48,439 nt of DNA from an uncultured Oxalobacteraceae bacterium (lineage in GTDB: Bacteria; Pseudomonadota; Gammaproteobacteria; Burkholderiales; Burkholderiaceae), in NCBI GenBank assembly GCA_946480015.1, contig CAMLIL010000039.1, positions 1 through 48,439 of the forward strand, in the 5' to 3' direction. Below, one piece after another: positions 31,497 through 40,612 of the stretch (the stretch's first letter is position 1; each line of letters begins with the position of its first letter). A program made the translations under genes and the position numbers. The notes under the pieces are model-generated. The model had not been told where the DNA came from. It saw only the letters and a list, made by a program, of their open reading frames with translations, and did not search any database.

Positions 31497-34400
31497 GATG
31501 TCACCTCGTTCAGAATCAGCGTGTCGCGCACCTGCGGCTGCAGGTAGATCAGCTGCGCCTCGCGCACCTGGCCATCGACGATGGAGGCCGGCTGGCCGTG
31601 CACGTCACCCATCTGATTGTCGTCGTCCGGGTCGACGAAGGCGGCGATGGCGCTGTCGGCACTGACCACGGCCAGCCGGTCCAGATCGACATAATCGACG
31701 CCGCGCACGCGCTGGATCGTGGCCAGCACTTCGCTGGCGCGCACGCCCTGGCCCAGCTCGCGCTGCTCGAAGCCGAAGGCGTACAGCAGTGCCGCCCGCA
31801 CGGCCGGCTCGACAAACTCCCAGTCGTAGTCCGGCAGCACCTTGACCTTGGCCTCGATCACCAGCGCCAGCGATTCGCGCGTGCGCAGCACCACCGGCAC
31901 GAAAGCATCGCCAAAGCGGCGCAGCGCCGCGTTCAGGTTGCGCATCAGGTCCGAGGTCGCATCGATGGGAATATCGTCGGCGCCGGCGATCGTCACCACC
32001 ACCGTCTGGCCGGCGCTGGTCGGCAGGCGGCTGGCCGCGGCCTTGCCGACGCCGCCGAACAGGCGCGCGAAATCGGCGTAATCCTGGGTCGACACCAGCC
32101 GGTCGAGCGCGGTGACGGCCAGCGGCGCGTTGCGGCGCGCCTGGTCGCGCGCTTCGCGGTCGGCCCCGCCCGAGGCCCGGATCGGATTGACGACCGCGCT
32201 CACGCCCAGCGGCTTGTCGGCCAGGAGGCTGATCTGGCCGGCCGCCACGTTGCCGCCCTTGCCGATGCCGTTGCGGTAGCGTGCGCGCACGTTTTCCGGC
32301 GCGGTCGGCAGGCGCGCACCGAACACGCCGTCGCCGAAGATCACCGAGGTCTTGCCCTCGTCATCGGTGGCGGTGACGTAACCGCGCTGGGTTGGCGCCA
32401 GATCGGTGACGCTGGCCGCTTCGTGCCACAGCATCTCGTTGACGCGCACCTGCAATGTGCTGGCCACGCCCGAGGGGGTCGGCGCCGAGACGAAGGTCAG
32501 CGGCGGCTGCTTGAGCGTAAAGCGCTGCAGCGGCGTGGCGGCGTCGCCGCTGCCGAGCACCTCGTTGCGTGTCTCGCCGTGGGTCGCGTGCACGACGTTG
32601 GCATAGATGCTGACCGTATCGCGCTTGTACTGGTACGCCAGGCCGTCGGTGGAGCCGAGCACGCCGAGGCGCAGACGGGTGTGCGGCGTGTCGCCCACGC
32701 GCGGCTCGGTTCCCGTGACGCCGGCCAGCATCAGCAGTTCGGCCCCCATCACGCCGGCGGTGCCGCCGATGATGCGCTCGCCGCTGATGATCAGCCAGCG
32801 GCCCGATTCCAGCCCGTCGACCAGGGTATCGAGTTCGATGTCGTTGCCGCCTACCGGCTCGTCAATCGGTTCCTCGGCCAGTTCCAGCAGTTCGGCCTGG
32901 GCGTGCACGGTGGCCGCGCGCAGCGCCGACAGGTCGTTGGTGTCGTCGGCGTCGGTGAGCCAGGGCTGATCCAGCTTGAGGCGCGTGACGCGCCCGGCCA
33001 TGCCGTACTTGGCCACCGACACCGGCTCCACCGCGGTGATGGCCGCCACCACGGCCGCCGCACCGCTGCGCTCGACCAGCGCATAGCTGCCGGCAACGAT
33101 GCGCTCGTAGGCCGCGTCGAGCTCGGCGACGTCGTGCGCGCCCACCAGCGCCGGTTCGACAGCGCTGACGGTGCCTTCGATGCCGATCACCGGAACCGGC
33201 TGCGCGTTGTGGCCGAACATCGGCGCGCTGCGGCGCAGCGCATACACCTTGATGGCGCCATCGCTCCTGCCGATGGTACCCAGACCGGCATACAGCTGCG
33301 CGCCCACGGCCGGCAGCAGCGCGGCCAGCACGCGCGGATAGATATCGGCATGCGCGGCAAAGGTGGCCTTGGCGTCGCGCTGCAGTTTGCGCGAACTGGC
33401 GGGCGGCAGCGATGGTGGCACCTTCAATGCCTCGACAAAGCGCTTGAACCCGGCCGAATCGACCTGCATCGATGGCTGGGTGCCGAGCGCCGATCCGGTG
33501 GAAATGGCGCTCTTGAGCGCAGCGTCGGGCACGGCCGGTGCGTCGACGAAGGAGGCGTGCAGCTGCGCCAGCGACGTGCCGCCCTTTTCGAGCCAGTCGA
33601 GCAGCGCATCGGGCGCCTTGCGCAGCCGCGCGCGCGCCAGCTCATGCTGGAAAGCCGTCTGCGCCTTGGCGGCCAGCGACGCCGGCGCGGCGTCGGCGTT
33701 GTTGGCTCCCTCCATCAGCACTTCCAGCGCCAGCTTGATCCGGCCCAGCAGCGCCCCCATGCCGGCGCCGGCCTTGGGGATACCGTCGAACAGCGCAGTG
33801 GCGATGGTCTCGAGTTCCTGATACTGGGCGGCGCGCCTGTCGCTGGCGGCCTTGAGCTGCGCCGCCGTCCTGGCCACCGCCGGCGCGGCCACGCTGACCG
33901 GGGCCAAGGTCAGCAGCGTCCGGTCGGCCTTGGCGTCGGGCGCCACGGTCACCGCGCGCACCGCGCTGGGATAGGTCGCGCCATCGCCGAAGTGCACCAG
34001 CAGGATGTCGTTCGGCTTGAGATTGGTGGCCGTGCCTTTCAGGTACAGCTGGCGCAGCTTTTCGATGGTCTCGCGCGCGTGCGGGCGGCTGGCGCGCGGG
34101 CGCAGCACGTTCCAGTCGTGGCGCGCCGGCAGCGCCTCCGAGGTTTCGAACACCTGCATCTGTTCGCCCGGCGCCGGAATGCTGTTGGCGCGCGCGCCGC
34201 GCGGCACGCTGGCCGGGGCGGCATTCCTGTCGACCGTATAGGCCAGGTGCACGCTGGCTGCCACGCCGGGCCGCAGCTGGTAGCCCACCAGACGTGCGAG
34301 CTCCAGGATCGAGCGGCGTTCGGTCGCGGTGCGCAGGTAGCCTTCGTTGGCGATGCGTTCCTGGTAAAAGGTCAGCACGTCGGCAGCACAGGCCCAGGCG

Positions 34401-34612
34401 TCGAGCAGCGCGATGGCGGCGTCGTCATGCGTGCGTACCGTCAGCGGCGCCAGCGCCGGATAGTCCTGGCTGGACAGGCGCGCCTGCATGCTCGCCATGA
34501 AGCTGGCGTAGGTGCCGGCGCGGTAGCTCAGCGCCAACAAGCCCGGACGGTTGTAGCGCGCAGCCGGCGTGACGACGTGCACGCCCTCGCAGCATCCGCA
34601 TGGCCGGCTCAT
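31493..34612 (-). CDS. Putative baseplate assembly protein, gpJ-like, long form
   Basis: 1039 aa. N-terminal MSRPCGCCEG, then an Afp11-type region (AALSYRAGTY-like LALSYRAGTYASFMASM, LTVRTHDDAAIALLDAWACA, ADVLTFYQERIANEGYLRTA). The C-terminal 350 residues hold the gpJ core: YVTATDDEGKTSVIFGDGVF, RARYRNGIGKGGNVAAGQIS, NPIRASGGADREARDQARRN, VSTQDYADFARLFGGVGKAA. It builds the baseplate wedge around the spike. Between these parts is a large insertion of about 500 residues with no recognised domain. It is paired with a second gpJ-like gene just upstream, overlapping by four bases. Confidence 0.85.
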   Translation of the reverse strand: MSRPCGCCEGVHVVTPAARYNRPGLLALSYRAGTYASFMASMQARLSSQDYPALAPLTVRTHDDAAIALLDAWACAADVLTFYQERIANEGYLRTATERRSILELARLVGYQLRPGVAASVHLAYTVDRNAAPASVPRGARANSIPAPGEQMQVFETSEALPARHDWNVLRPRASRPHARETIEKLRQLYLKGTATNLKPNDILLVHFGDGATYPSAVRAVTVAPDAKADRTLLTLAPVSVAAPAVARTAAQLKAASDRRAAQYQELETIATALFDGIPKAGAGMGALLGRIKLALEVLMEGANNADAAPASLAAKAQTAFQHELARARLRKAPDALLDWLEKGGTSLAQLHASFVDAPAVPDAALKSAISTGSALGTQPSMQVDSAGFKRFVEALKVPPSLPPASSRKLQRDAKATFAAHADIYPRVLAALLPAVGAQLYAGLGTIGRSDGAIKVYALRRSAPMFGHNAQPVPVIGIEGTVSAVEPALVGAHDVAELDAAYERIVAGSYALVERSGAAAVVAAITAVEPVSVAKYGMAGRVTRLKLDQPWLTDADDTNDLSALRAATVHAQAELLELAEEPIDEPVGGNDIELDTLVDGLESGRWLIISGERIIGGTAGVMGAELLMLAGVTGTEPRVGDTPHTRLRLGVLGSTDGLAYQYKRDTVSIYANVVHATHGETRNEVLGSGDAATPLQRFTLKQPPLTFVSAPTPSGVASTLQVRVNEMLWHEAASVTDLAPTQRGYVTATDDEGKTSVIFGDGVFGARLPTAPENVRARYRNGIGKGGNVAAGQISLLADKPLGVSAVVNPIRASGGADREARDQARRNAPLAVTALDRLVSTQDYADFARLFGGVGKAAASRLPTSAGQTVVVTIAGADDIPIDATSDLMRNLNAALRRFGDAFVPVVLRTRESLALVIEAKVKVLPDYDWEFVEPAVRAALLYAFGFEQRELGQGVRASEVLATIQRVRGVDYVDLDRLAVVSADSAIAAFVDPDDDNQMGDVHGQPASIVDGQVREAQLIYLQPQVRDTLILNEVTS

Positions 34613-37077
34613 CGTCCACCTCCCGTGGTGATCGTCAGGATGCCCCGCTCGGGGAAATTGGGGTCGTTGTCGAGCATGGCGATTTCGATGTCGGCGATCG
34701 GCAGCAGGCCATTGTCGATTTCACCGGCGCTGTGCTCGAACAGGCGCTGCAGCCTGGTCACGCGCACGCTGCAGACGCCGTCGACCGACTGCGCCGCCGC
34801 GACCAGCCGGGACACGGTCACCGGCACACCGAAGTCGAGCGCGTCCGGATGGAACATGCCCCCCCTGGCGTTGCCGAACACCCGCAGCAGTGCGGCGCGC
34901 ACGGCGCCCGTGGTGGAGTGCGGCGCCGCGCATACGTGCAGCGCGATATCGAGTGGAACGTAGTTGGCCGCTACCACCGCCAGGTCATGGCCGATGCGGC
35001 GGTACGGGTACAGCATGGCTTCGACTTCGCGCAGCAGCGCGGGATCGGCACGGCCGGTTCCGCGCGGGTCGATCGCCACCCGCGCTTCGTACCAGCTGCC
35101 GGTCCAGCGCAGACGGGCCGCGGCGCGCGCCACCGCCGGATGACGTGCTGCGATCGCGGCGTAATCCTCGGCGGTGATGGCGCGTTCGATACGCGAGCGG
35201 AAGGCATGGGGAGCGCGCAGCCGCGCTTCATCACTGGTCTCGGCGGCGATGCCGCCCTCGGCCGGCATGGGATTGGCGGGGGCCACCATCGGACCGCTCC
35301 AGCGCTCCTTGCGCAGTACCATATAAGCGATGCTGCCACGGCCGACGTTGCCCGCCGCGCCGTTGCCGACCCGGTAGCGCGGCACGAAGGCCATGCCGGC
35401 CGGCGGCTGCAATCCGTGGACGCCATCGCCGAAGCGCAGATGGGCGCGGCCATCGTCGTCGACTTCGGCGACGAAGTCGCGCTCTTCCGGTCCGCTGCCC
35501 AGCAGGTCGGCGCGCGCGCTCCAGCTGCTGTGCGGCGGCGAGGTGTGGTCGTCTTCGGCGGCGTTCGCGTCCAGCCACACCTGCGGCTGCGCGCGGCGCT
35601 CGTCGCGCAGCAGCGCGGCGCTGGCGGGCGCGTGGCCGTCGACGGCGTCGGCAAACGTCAGCGGTGCCTGGCCGAGCACGATGTCGAGCGGGCGCGGCAC
35701 GCGGCGCAGCTCGACCAGGCTGCCTTCGCAGGCGCAGTCGCCGGCTTCAAGGGTGCTGTCCACCCGCGCGGGATCTCCGCTCACGCTGCGGCCGTGGTCG
35801 ACCAGCACAACGTTGCCGCGCGCGACACTCACCGGTTCGATGCGGCGGCAATCGGGCGATGCCAGGCGAGCCGACAGGCACAGGGAAAACGGCAGTGCGT
35901 CGGCGGCATCCCATTCGATTGCCAGCAGCTCGCGCGAATCGAACAGGCGGTCGACGATGCGTTCGACCATCGTCAGGCGCACGGCATGGCGGTGGGCCGG
36001 GTCGGCATCGGCAACGCTGCCGGTGCGCGGCCCCAGCACTTCCTCCAGAATCAGTATGTCGCCGGCATGCAGGTCGAGCACACGAGCGTCGTCGATCAGG
36101 GTGGCGCGGGTAGTGCCGGCCGCCAGGCAGCAGTCGGCATCGCCCCAGGTATAAAAGCGTATCTCATTGTGGGCCGCGCGCCATTGCAGCGGCGCCGCCT
36201 GGGCCGCGCGCACCGGCTCGAACACCTCGTAGCGGCTGGCTGGCACGCCGTGCAGGTCGGCCGGATCGACCAGCCGGCCGGCGTACGCCTTGATATCGGC
36301 AAAGCCGGTGATGAAGTACAGGTCGGCCGGGTCGATGGCCGGCGCGTCCATGCTGACCGACACGCTGACCCAGGCGCGCGCGTTCAGGCCTTCGTGCATG
36401 GCGTAGTCGACCAGGCGCACGTGGCGCCGCACCGAAATGCGCTGGCGCGCGGTGTCGAGGTAGGCTTCGGTGGCGACCGCGTCCTGGTAGTAGCTCAGGT
36501 GATCGGCCACGTAGGCCAGCAGTTCGACGAGGGTGATGCCGACGTCGGGCGCGTGACGCTCGTGCCAGTCGGGCATGATCAGCGACAGACGGTCGAGAAT
36601 CAGTTGGCGGAAGGTGGCGTAATCCTTGACCAGATAGTTCAGGTCCGGCGCGCTCTGCGGCGCCGCCGCGCACCCGGTCTCGCTCTTGCAATCGAGGTCG
36701 CGCGGACAATCGAGGCGGAAGCGGAACGCGGCGCAGGTGTAGCGCGGATCGATATTCTCCACCCCCACGAGGCACACTTCGTAAGCCGAGAAATCGCCCT
36801 GCCGGTCGAGCGTCACGTGCAGGCAGTCGTCGGCGCCGTCCTTGCCGGCGCGCTCCTTGTGCACCTCAAGCACGCCGATCGGGCCGATCCGTTCGCCGCC
36901 GGTCACGCGCACATTGGCCGGCGTCAGGCCGTCGGGCACATCGCCGAAGAAGTGCACGCACAGCGAGCGCTGATCAAGAAGCACTTCGACGAAATCGACG
37001 CCATTGAAGCGTTCGCGCTGGGCGAACAGGGCGGTACGGCGCAGCTGCTCTGCGCAAGCGAGGGCATCGTCATTCAT
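34609..37077 (-). CDS. Putative baseplate assembly protein, gpJ-like, short form
   Basis: 822 aa. Shows the same architecture as the 1039-aa neighbour: an N-terminal beta domain (FNGVDFVEVLLDQRSLCVHF), then DLNYLVKDYATFRQLILDRL, DVGITLVELLAYVADHLSYY, and a C-terminal gpJ core (HLRFGDGVHGLQPPAGMAFV, RYRVGNGAAGNVGRGSIAYM, ERAITAEDYAAIAARHP). The two proteins probably form the inner and outer parts of the baseplate wedge, as Afp11/Afp12-like partners do. The start overlaps the gp25 stop region. Confidence 0.85.
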   Translation of the reverse strand: MNDDALACAEQLRRTALFAQRERFNGVDFVEVLLDQRSLCVHFFGDVPDGLTPANVRVTGGERIGPIGVLEVHKERAGKDGADDCLHVTLDRQGDFSAYEVCLVGVENIDPRYTCAAFRFRLDCPRDLDCKSETGCAAAPQSAPDLNYLVKDYATFRQLILDRLSLIMPDWHERHAPDVGITLVELLAYVADHLSYYQDAVATEAYLDTARQRISVRRHVRLVDYAMHEGLNARAWVSVSVSMDAPAIDPADLYFITGFADIKAYAGRLVDPADLHGVPASRYEVFEPVRAAQAAPLQWRAAHNEIRFYTWGDADCCLAAGTTRATLIDDARVLDLHAGDILILEEVLGPRTGSVADADPAHRHAVRLTMVERIVDRLFDSRELLAIEWDAADALPFSLCLSARLASPDCRRIEPVSVARGNVVLVDHGRSVSGDPARVDSTLEAGDCACEGSLVELRRVPRPLDIVLGQAPLTFADAVDGHAPASAALLRDERRAQPQVWLDANAAEDDHTSPPHSSWSARADLLGSGPEERDFVAEVDDDGRAHLRFGDGVHGLQPPAGMAFVPRYRVGNGAAGNVGRGSIAYMVLRKERWSGPMVAPANPMPAEGGIAAETSDEARLRAPHAFRSRIERAITAEDYAAIAARHPAVARAAARLRWTGSWYEARVAIDPRGTGRADPALLREVEAMLYPYRRIGHDLAVVAANYVPLDIALHVCAAPHSTTGAVRAALLRVFGNARGGMFHPDALDFGVPVTVSRLVAAAQSVDGVCSVRVTRLQRLFEHSAGEIDNGLLPIADIEIAMLDNDPNFPERGILTITTGGGR

Positions 37078-37435
37078 GGCGTAAATCCGTGGTAAAGGTG
37101 TCGCTGCGCTGTTCGCCGCTGCGGCGAATGGTGTAATCCAGGGCGACAGCCAGGGTGGCGTCGTCGCTGCTCACGTCCAGCCGCAGCACGTCGATCAGGT
37201 CGCCCAGCCAGCGCTGCAAGGCGGCCTGCATGGTGAACTGGAGGGTCGCTGCCATCGCGCTGCTGTTGGGCGCGAACACCAGGTGCATCAAGCCGCTGCC
37301 GAAGTCGGGGCGGTTGACCCGTTCGCCGGGCTGGGTGAACAGCAGCTGTTCGATCATGTCGCGAATGTGCTCGTCGTCGCCGGTGACGGCGGTTCGGCCG
37401 CGCTGGTCGATCTGGAACGGGTAGTCGATGTTCAT
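37070..37435 (-). CDS. gp25-like baseplate wedge protein
   Basis: 121 aa. GPW/gp25 family: MNIDYPFQIDQRGRTAVT, HIRDMIEQLLFTQPGERVNR, PDFGSGLMHLVFAPN. This lysozyme-fold relative (without enzyme activity) joins the sheath to the baseplate in T4, T6SS (TssE) and eCIS (Afp9). The start at 37435 overlaps the stop of the PAAR-like gene by four bases; the longer frame to 37711 is out of context inside that gene. Confidence 0.93.
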   Translation of the reverse strand: MNIDYPFQIDQRGRTAVTGDDEHIRDMIEQLLFTQPGERVNRPDFGSGLMHLVFAPNSSAMAATLQFTMQAALQRWLGDLIDVLRLDVSSDDATLAVALDYTIRRSGEQRSDTFTTDLRHE

Positions 37436-37749
37436 ATGGCGCTCACCCTCACTTGTGTTATCGGCGGCAGCAGCGGAAAGCCGCTGGGCGCGCAAATGGC
37501 CTGGCTGTCCATCAGCAGCAGCGGCACGCCGTTCGATGTCACGCGCGTGGCCGCGCTGACGAACTGCGCGGTGACGCACGGTCCGTTGGAGGCCGGCGGC
37601 AGGATGCAGCCGGCGATCACATACGGCGTGGTCATCGTCACGGTGGGCTGGCCGCCCACGGTCACGCGCGGATTGGGTACCGTCGGCTGCGCCTGTCCGC
37701 TGTGCGAACACAGGACGGTGGCGCCTACATGCAGCAGAAATCCCGGCAT
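37432..37749 (-). CDS. PAAR-like spike tip protein
   Basis: 105 aa. Starts MPGFLLHVGATVLCSHSGQA and contains TVTMTTPYVIAGCILPP and GVPLLLMDSQAICAPSG: repeated short beta strands with Cys/His at positions suited to binding a metal at the tip, as in PAAR/DUF4280-like proteins of contractile systems (Afp10-like). It sits on the gpV-like spike encoded just upstream (15-base gap). Confidence 0.8.
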   Translation of the reverse strand: MPGFLLHVGATVLCSHSGQAQPTVPNPRVTVGGQPTVTMTTPYVIAGCILPPASNGPCVTAQFVSAATRVTSNGVPLLLMDSQAICAPSGFPLLPPITQVRVSAI

Positions 37750-37764
37750 GCTGTCTCCCTTTTT

Positions 37765-38280
37765 CTAAACGATCACCAGCGCACCGTTATTGATCGTCAC
37801 CGTCGGCCCGGCCAGCACGATGGTGGCGCCTTTGCCGTTACTGATGGTGATGCCGATGTCGTTCACCACGATCATGGCGCCGGTCGTACTCTTCAACATG
37901 ATCCCGCCGGTGGGTCCGGGCAGGTCGCTGATCGAGAGCGTATTCTGCAAGCCGGTCTGGAACACCATGCTGGGACTGGCCGGGTTGCCCGCCAGCGCCA
38001 GCGCCGGCACCTCGGCCGCCAGTCCCCAGAAGCCGCCGGTCCAGATCGGATACTCGGGATCGCCCTGTTCGAATTCGACCCACACGCCGGCGCCGATCTG
38101 CGGCACCATGAAGGTCCCCATCGCCTTGCCTGCCAGCGGTACGCACGGCATGGCCCACGAGGACGGCAGCAGCCCCGCCACGTCCGGCACCAGCACCTGG
38201 ATGCGGGCGCGCTGCTCGGGGTCGATGTTCTGCACCACCGTGCCGCGGTACTTCCCGAAGTATTTGTTGGTCTCGCTCAT
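37765..38280 (-). CDS. gpV/gp5-like spike protein
   Basis: 171 aa. An OB-fold N-terminus (KYRGTVVQNIDPEQRARIQV, VPQIGAGVWVEFEQGDPEYP, IWTGGFWG) followed by a beta-helix-forming tail (IMLKSTTGAMIVVNDIGITI, GKGATIVLAGPTVTINNGAL). This is the phage baseplate assembly protein V / VgrG C-terminal half. With the gp27-like hub upstream it forms a split VgrG (Afp8-like) spike. The start overlaps the hub gene stop by four bases. Confidence 0.92.
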   Translation of the reverse strand: MSETNKYFGKYRGTVVQNIDPEQRARIQVLVPDVAGLLPSSWAMPCVPLAGKAMGTFMVPQIGAGVWVEFEQGDPEYPIWTGGFWGLAAEVPALALAGNPASPSMVFQTGLQNTLSISDLPGPTGGIMLKSTTGAMIVVNDIGITISNGKGATIVLAGPTVTINNGALVIV

Positions 38281-39404
38281 GCGGGCACCCTGGGTAGCGT
38301 CGAGACCAGGCCATTGCGCGACAGCGTGAAGTTCTGCTTGTATTCGCCGCGCTTGATGGAGTGCTTGACCTGGCTGACGTAGTACAGGCCATCGAAGGCC
38401 AATCCCGCCCCGCGCACGCCGACCAGCTGGCGCGCCTTGAGCACGCGGCCGTAGCGCAGCACGTTCAGGCTGCCGGTGCCGGTGACGGTGTCGGCCGATC
38501 TGGAGGCCTGCGCAAGGCCGACCAGCACGGCCTGGATGGGCGATAGTTTTGCCGTGCCGGTCAGCTGGTTGAAGCGCGCCGGCAGCGGCTGCAGCAGTCC
38601 GAGTGGCGGATTGAGCGGTCCGATGTCGGGAATCGGAATCGGAATCGGCACCTTGGTCTGCTCGTTCTGGATGAACACCACCGGCAGCGAGCGCGCCTGC
38701 GGATTGAAGCTGAAGGTGATCTGCTCGGCGTTGGTGTGGCCATCCATGTTGATGTTCAGTGCCGGCTGCGGCACGCCCACCTTGATCTTGGGTCCCATGT
38801 ACGCGATGTTCATGCCCGGCGCGGGACCGGGCTCGATATAGAACACGTAGCCGACCCGCTCGACCAGATAGCGCAGGTAAGCCAGGTCGGTGCCGCGCTG
38901 CACCGGGATGCGGTTGGTCGGAATCGGCACGTCGATCAGGATGCTGGGCACGATCAGCGGCACCACGCCGAGCGCCGCATACTTGGCCAGGATGAAGGCG
39001 GCAATCGCCTCGCCCGGCATGGCCGGATACGGCAGCCCGGACAGCTCGATCTTGTCCATGACGGTGCTCAGGTCTTCGCCGGTAACCTGCAGGGTCGAAT
39101 GGGCTGCGTCGGACCCCGGCAATACCTGGGTGTTGGTGACCACGCCGTCGGCCAGCACGTTGGGAGTGCCGTTGACGGTGGCGATGATGATCACGCGGAC
39201 GATCGGGATCGGACTGCCGCCGGCGATCATGAACACCGTCGGCAGGACCGAGCGGTTATTCAGCGTGAACGACAGCGAAAAGCCGCCCACGCCTTCATCG
39301 GGCGCGTTGACCTCGACGGCGGTGAGCGCCTCCAGCACGTCGCGCGGCACCGGCACCGGCACGGCCGGGCCGACCATCAGGGTCAGGTGCACGCCCTTAA
39401 GCAT
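38277..39404 (-). CDS. gp27/gpD-like spike hub protein
   Basis: 375 aa, the size of late-control D/gp27-like hubs. Features: beta-barrel stretches (GGFSLSFTLNNRSVLPTVFM, GEDLSTVMDKIELSGLPYPA), RGTDLAYLRYLVERVGYVFY, and a C-terminal GLYYVSQVKHSIKRGEYKQN FTLSRNG typical of this family. It forms the trimeric adaptor between the hexameric tube and the trimeric spike. In this cluster hub and spike are separate genes rather than one VgrG. Confidence 0.88.
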   Translation of the reverse strand: MLKGVHLTLMVGPAVPVPVPRDVLEALTAVEVNAPDEGVGGFSLSFTLNNRSVLPTVFMIAGGSPIPIVRVIIIATVNGTPNVLADGVVTNTQVLPGSDAAHSTLQVTGEDLSTVMDKIELSGLPYPAMPGEAIAAFILAKYAALGVVPLIVPSILIDVPIPTNRIPVQRGTDLAYLRYLVERVGYVFYIEPGPAPGMNIAYMGPKIKVGVPQPALNINMDGHTNAEQITFSFNPQARSLPVVFIQNEQTKVPIPIPIPDIGPLNPPLGLLQPLPARFNQLTGTAKLSPIQAVLVGLAQASRSADTVTGTGSLNVLRYGRVLKARQLVGVRGAGLAFDGLYYVSQVKHSIKRGEYKQNFTLSRNGLVSTLPRVPA

Positions 39405-39717
39405 GGGGCAGCCCGGGAATACCTTCGGGCAGGGTGATGCGCAGGCGCCGGCCCAGCTGCATCAGATCGTCCGGGCGCATGGCGCGGTTGGCGTCGCACA
39501 CGCGCCAGAACTGTTCGGGGTCGCCCAGGTAGGCGAAGGTGACGTTGTCGAGGCGTTCGCCCTCGGCCACCGTGTGCTCCTGCAGCAGCGCGAAACGCTC
39601 CGGCTGCGGCACGAAGCGGCGCTGCAGATAGACGATGGTGGCGCCGCCGGCCGTCTCCAGGGTCGTGGTGGGGATGGGCGCGTAGCGGCTGGTGGGTGGA
39701 AAGTGCTGGCTCATCAT
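39397..39717 (-). CDS. LysM-like tube/hub adaptor protein
   Basis: 106 aa from the first of two tandem ATGs. TIVYLQRRFVPQPERFALLQ, EHTVAEGERLDNVTFAYLGD and PEQFWRVCDANRAMRPDDLM match the short LysM-type proteins of contractile systems (Afp7/gp53-like), which staple the baseplate hub. The ATG region overlaps the stop of the upstream gene (ATGATGA), showing coupling. Confidence 0.82.
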   Translation of the reverse strand: MMSQHFPPTSRYAPIPTTTLETAGGATIVYLQRRFVPQPERFALLQEHTVAEGERLDNVTFAYLGDPEQFWRVCDANRAMRPDDLMQLGRRLRITLPEGIPGLPHA

Positions 39718-40373
39718 GGGATCCCGGTTATGCCGAAGGTGGACAGGGCCGCGCCGCCGAACAGGCCGGCCAGCCGCTCTTTCTGCTGCAGGTAACTCAT
39801 GAACAGGCTGCCGCCCTTGTGGGCGAAACCGAGGTCGTTCACCGACAGCACGCGCATACCCAGGCCGACGCGCGCGCGGATCGGATTGAGGTTGACGTCG
39901 AAGGCTTCCTCGGTGACCGAGAAATCGGTCAGGCGCACCGGCACGATGCGGTTGCGGCTCCACACGAACAGTATCAGCGCGGTTTCCATCGGCAGTATCT
40001 CCAGCGTGCCGGCACCGGCCAGGCTGTTGTTGGCCTGCAGCTGGGCGCTGGTCGGGTAGATGATGGTTTCCAGCGCCGCCAGCTGGGGAAAGATGCCGAG
40101 CGTGGCCGCGTTGCGGTTCTCGCCCGGGAATTCGAGCTGGTCGGTGGCGTCGATCTCGGCGTCCAGCTTGATCGTCTCGGTGGGCGGACCTTTCAGGCGC
40201 AGTACGTCGGAGCGGTCGGCACCATCGGCGCTCACGCTGTTGACGGTGAGGCTGCGCGTGAGCGTGTCGGGGTTGTACTGCAGGGCGATCACGCGCAGCA
40301 CGCGCGCACTCACCGGGTCGATCAGCACGATCCCGCCTTTGAGCAGCCGCGGCGAGTTCGGAAAGCTGGTCAT
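39714..40373 (-). CDS. eCIS tube-baseplate adaptor protein (CIS tube family)
   Basis: 219 aa. KGGIVLIDPVSARVLRVIAL, QYNPDTLTRSLTVNSVS, TIKLDAEIDATDQLEFPGEN and LILFVWSRNRIVPVRLTDFS, plus FDVNLNPIRARVGLGMRVLS, match the conserved ~220-aa protein that extends the spike with a tube-like ring (gp54/Afp5-6-like). The start at 40373 overlaps the small upstream gene by four bases; the longer frame to 40493 is antiparallel noise. Confidence 0.82.
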   Translation of the reverse strand: MTSFPNSPRLLKGGIVLIDPVSARVLRVIALQYNPDTLTRSLTVNSVSADGADRSDVLRLKGPPTETIKLDAEIDATDQLEFPGENRNAATLGIFPQLAALETIIYPTSAQLQANNSLAGAGTLEILPMETALILFVWSRNRIVPVRLTDFSVTEEAFDVNLNPIRARVGLGMRVLSVNDLGFAHKGGSLFMSYLQQKERLAGLFGGAALSTFGITGIP

Positions 40374-40612
40374 GCGCGGCTCAGGCTTGTCCGCAGGGCG
40401 TCGCCGATGGCCGCGCCGATCGCCTGGCCGTCGCTGCCTTGCCCGAGCCGCACCGCCGCCGCTTCGATGCGGCGGATCTGCACGCCTTCCCATTGCTGCG
40501 CGAGGATGGCCTGGATCTGTTCGTGCAGCTCTTCTTCCAGCGCTTGCAGCTGCGCCGGGCCCAGTTCCACGTCGGAGAGAATGACGCGGTCGATATGCAG
40601 GTGTACGGTCAT
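40370..40612 (-). CDS. Small conserved eCIS-cluster protein
   Basis: 80 aa. MTVHLHIDRVILSDVELGPA, LEEELHEQIQAIL. It reads as a beta hairpin followed by an amphipathic helix. Small proteins of this size and style occur in many eCIS operons between the ATPase and the tube adaptor; no function is known. Both ends overlap neighbours by four bases. Confidence 0.7.
   Translation of the reverse strand: MTVHLHIDRVILSDVELGPAQLQALEEELHEQIQAILAQQWEGVQIRRIEAAAVRLGQGSDGQAIGAAIGDALRTSLSRA

Noticed and set aside
31598..34963. An 1121-codon plus-strand open frame
   Set aside because: His/Arg/Gly-rich composition typical of a GC-rich antisense shadow; it lies opposite the well-supported gpJ-like genes.
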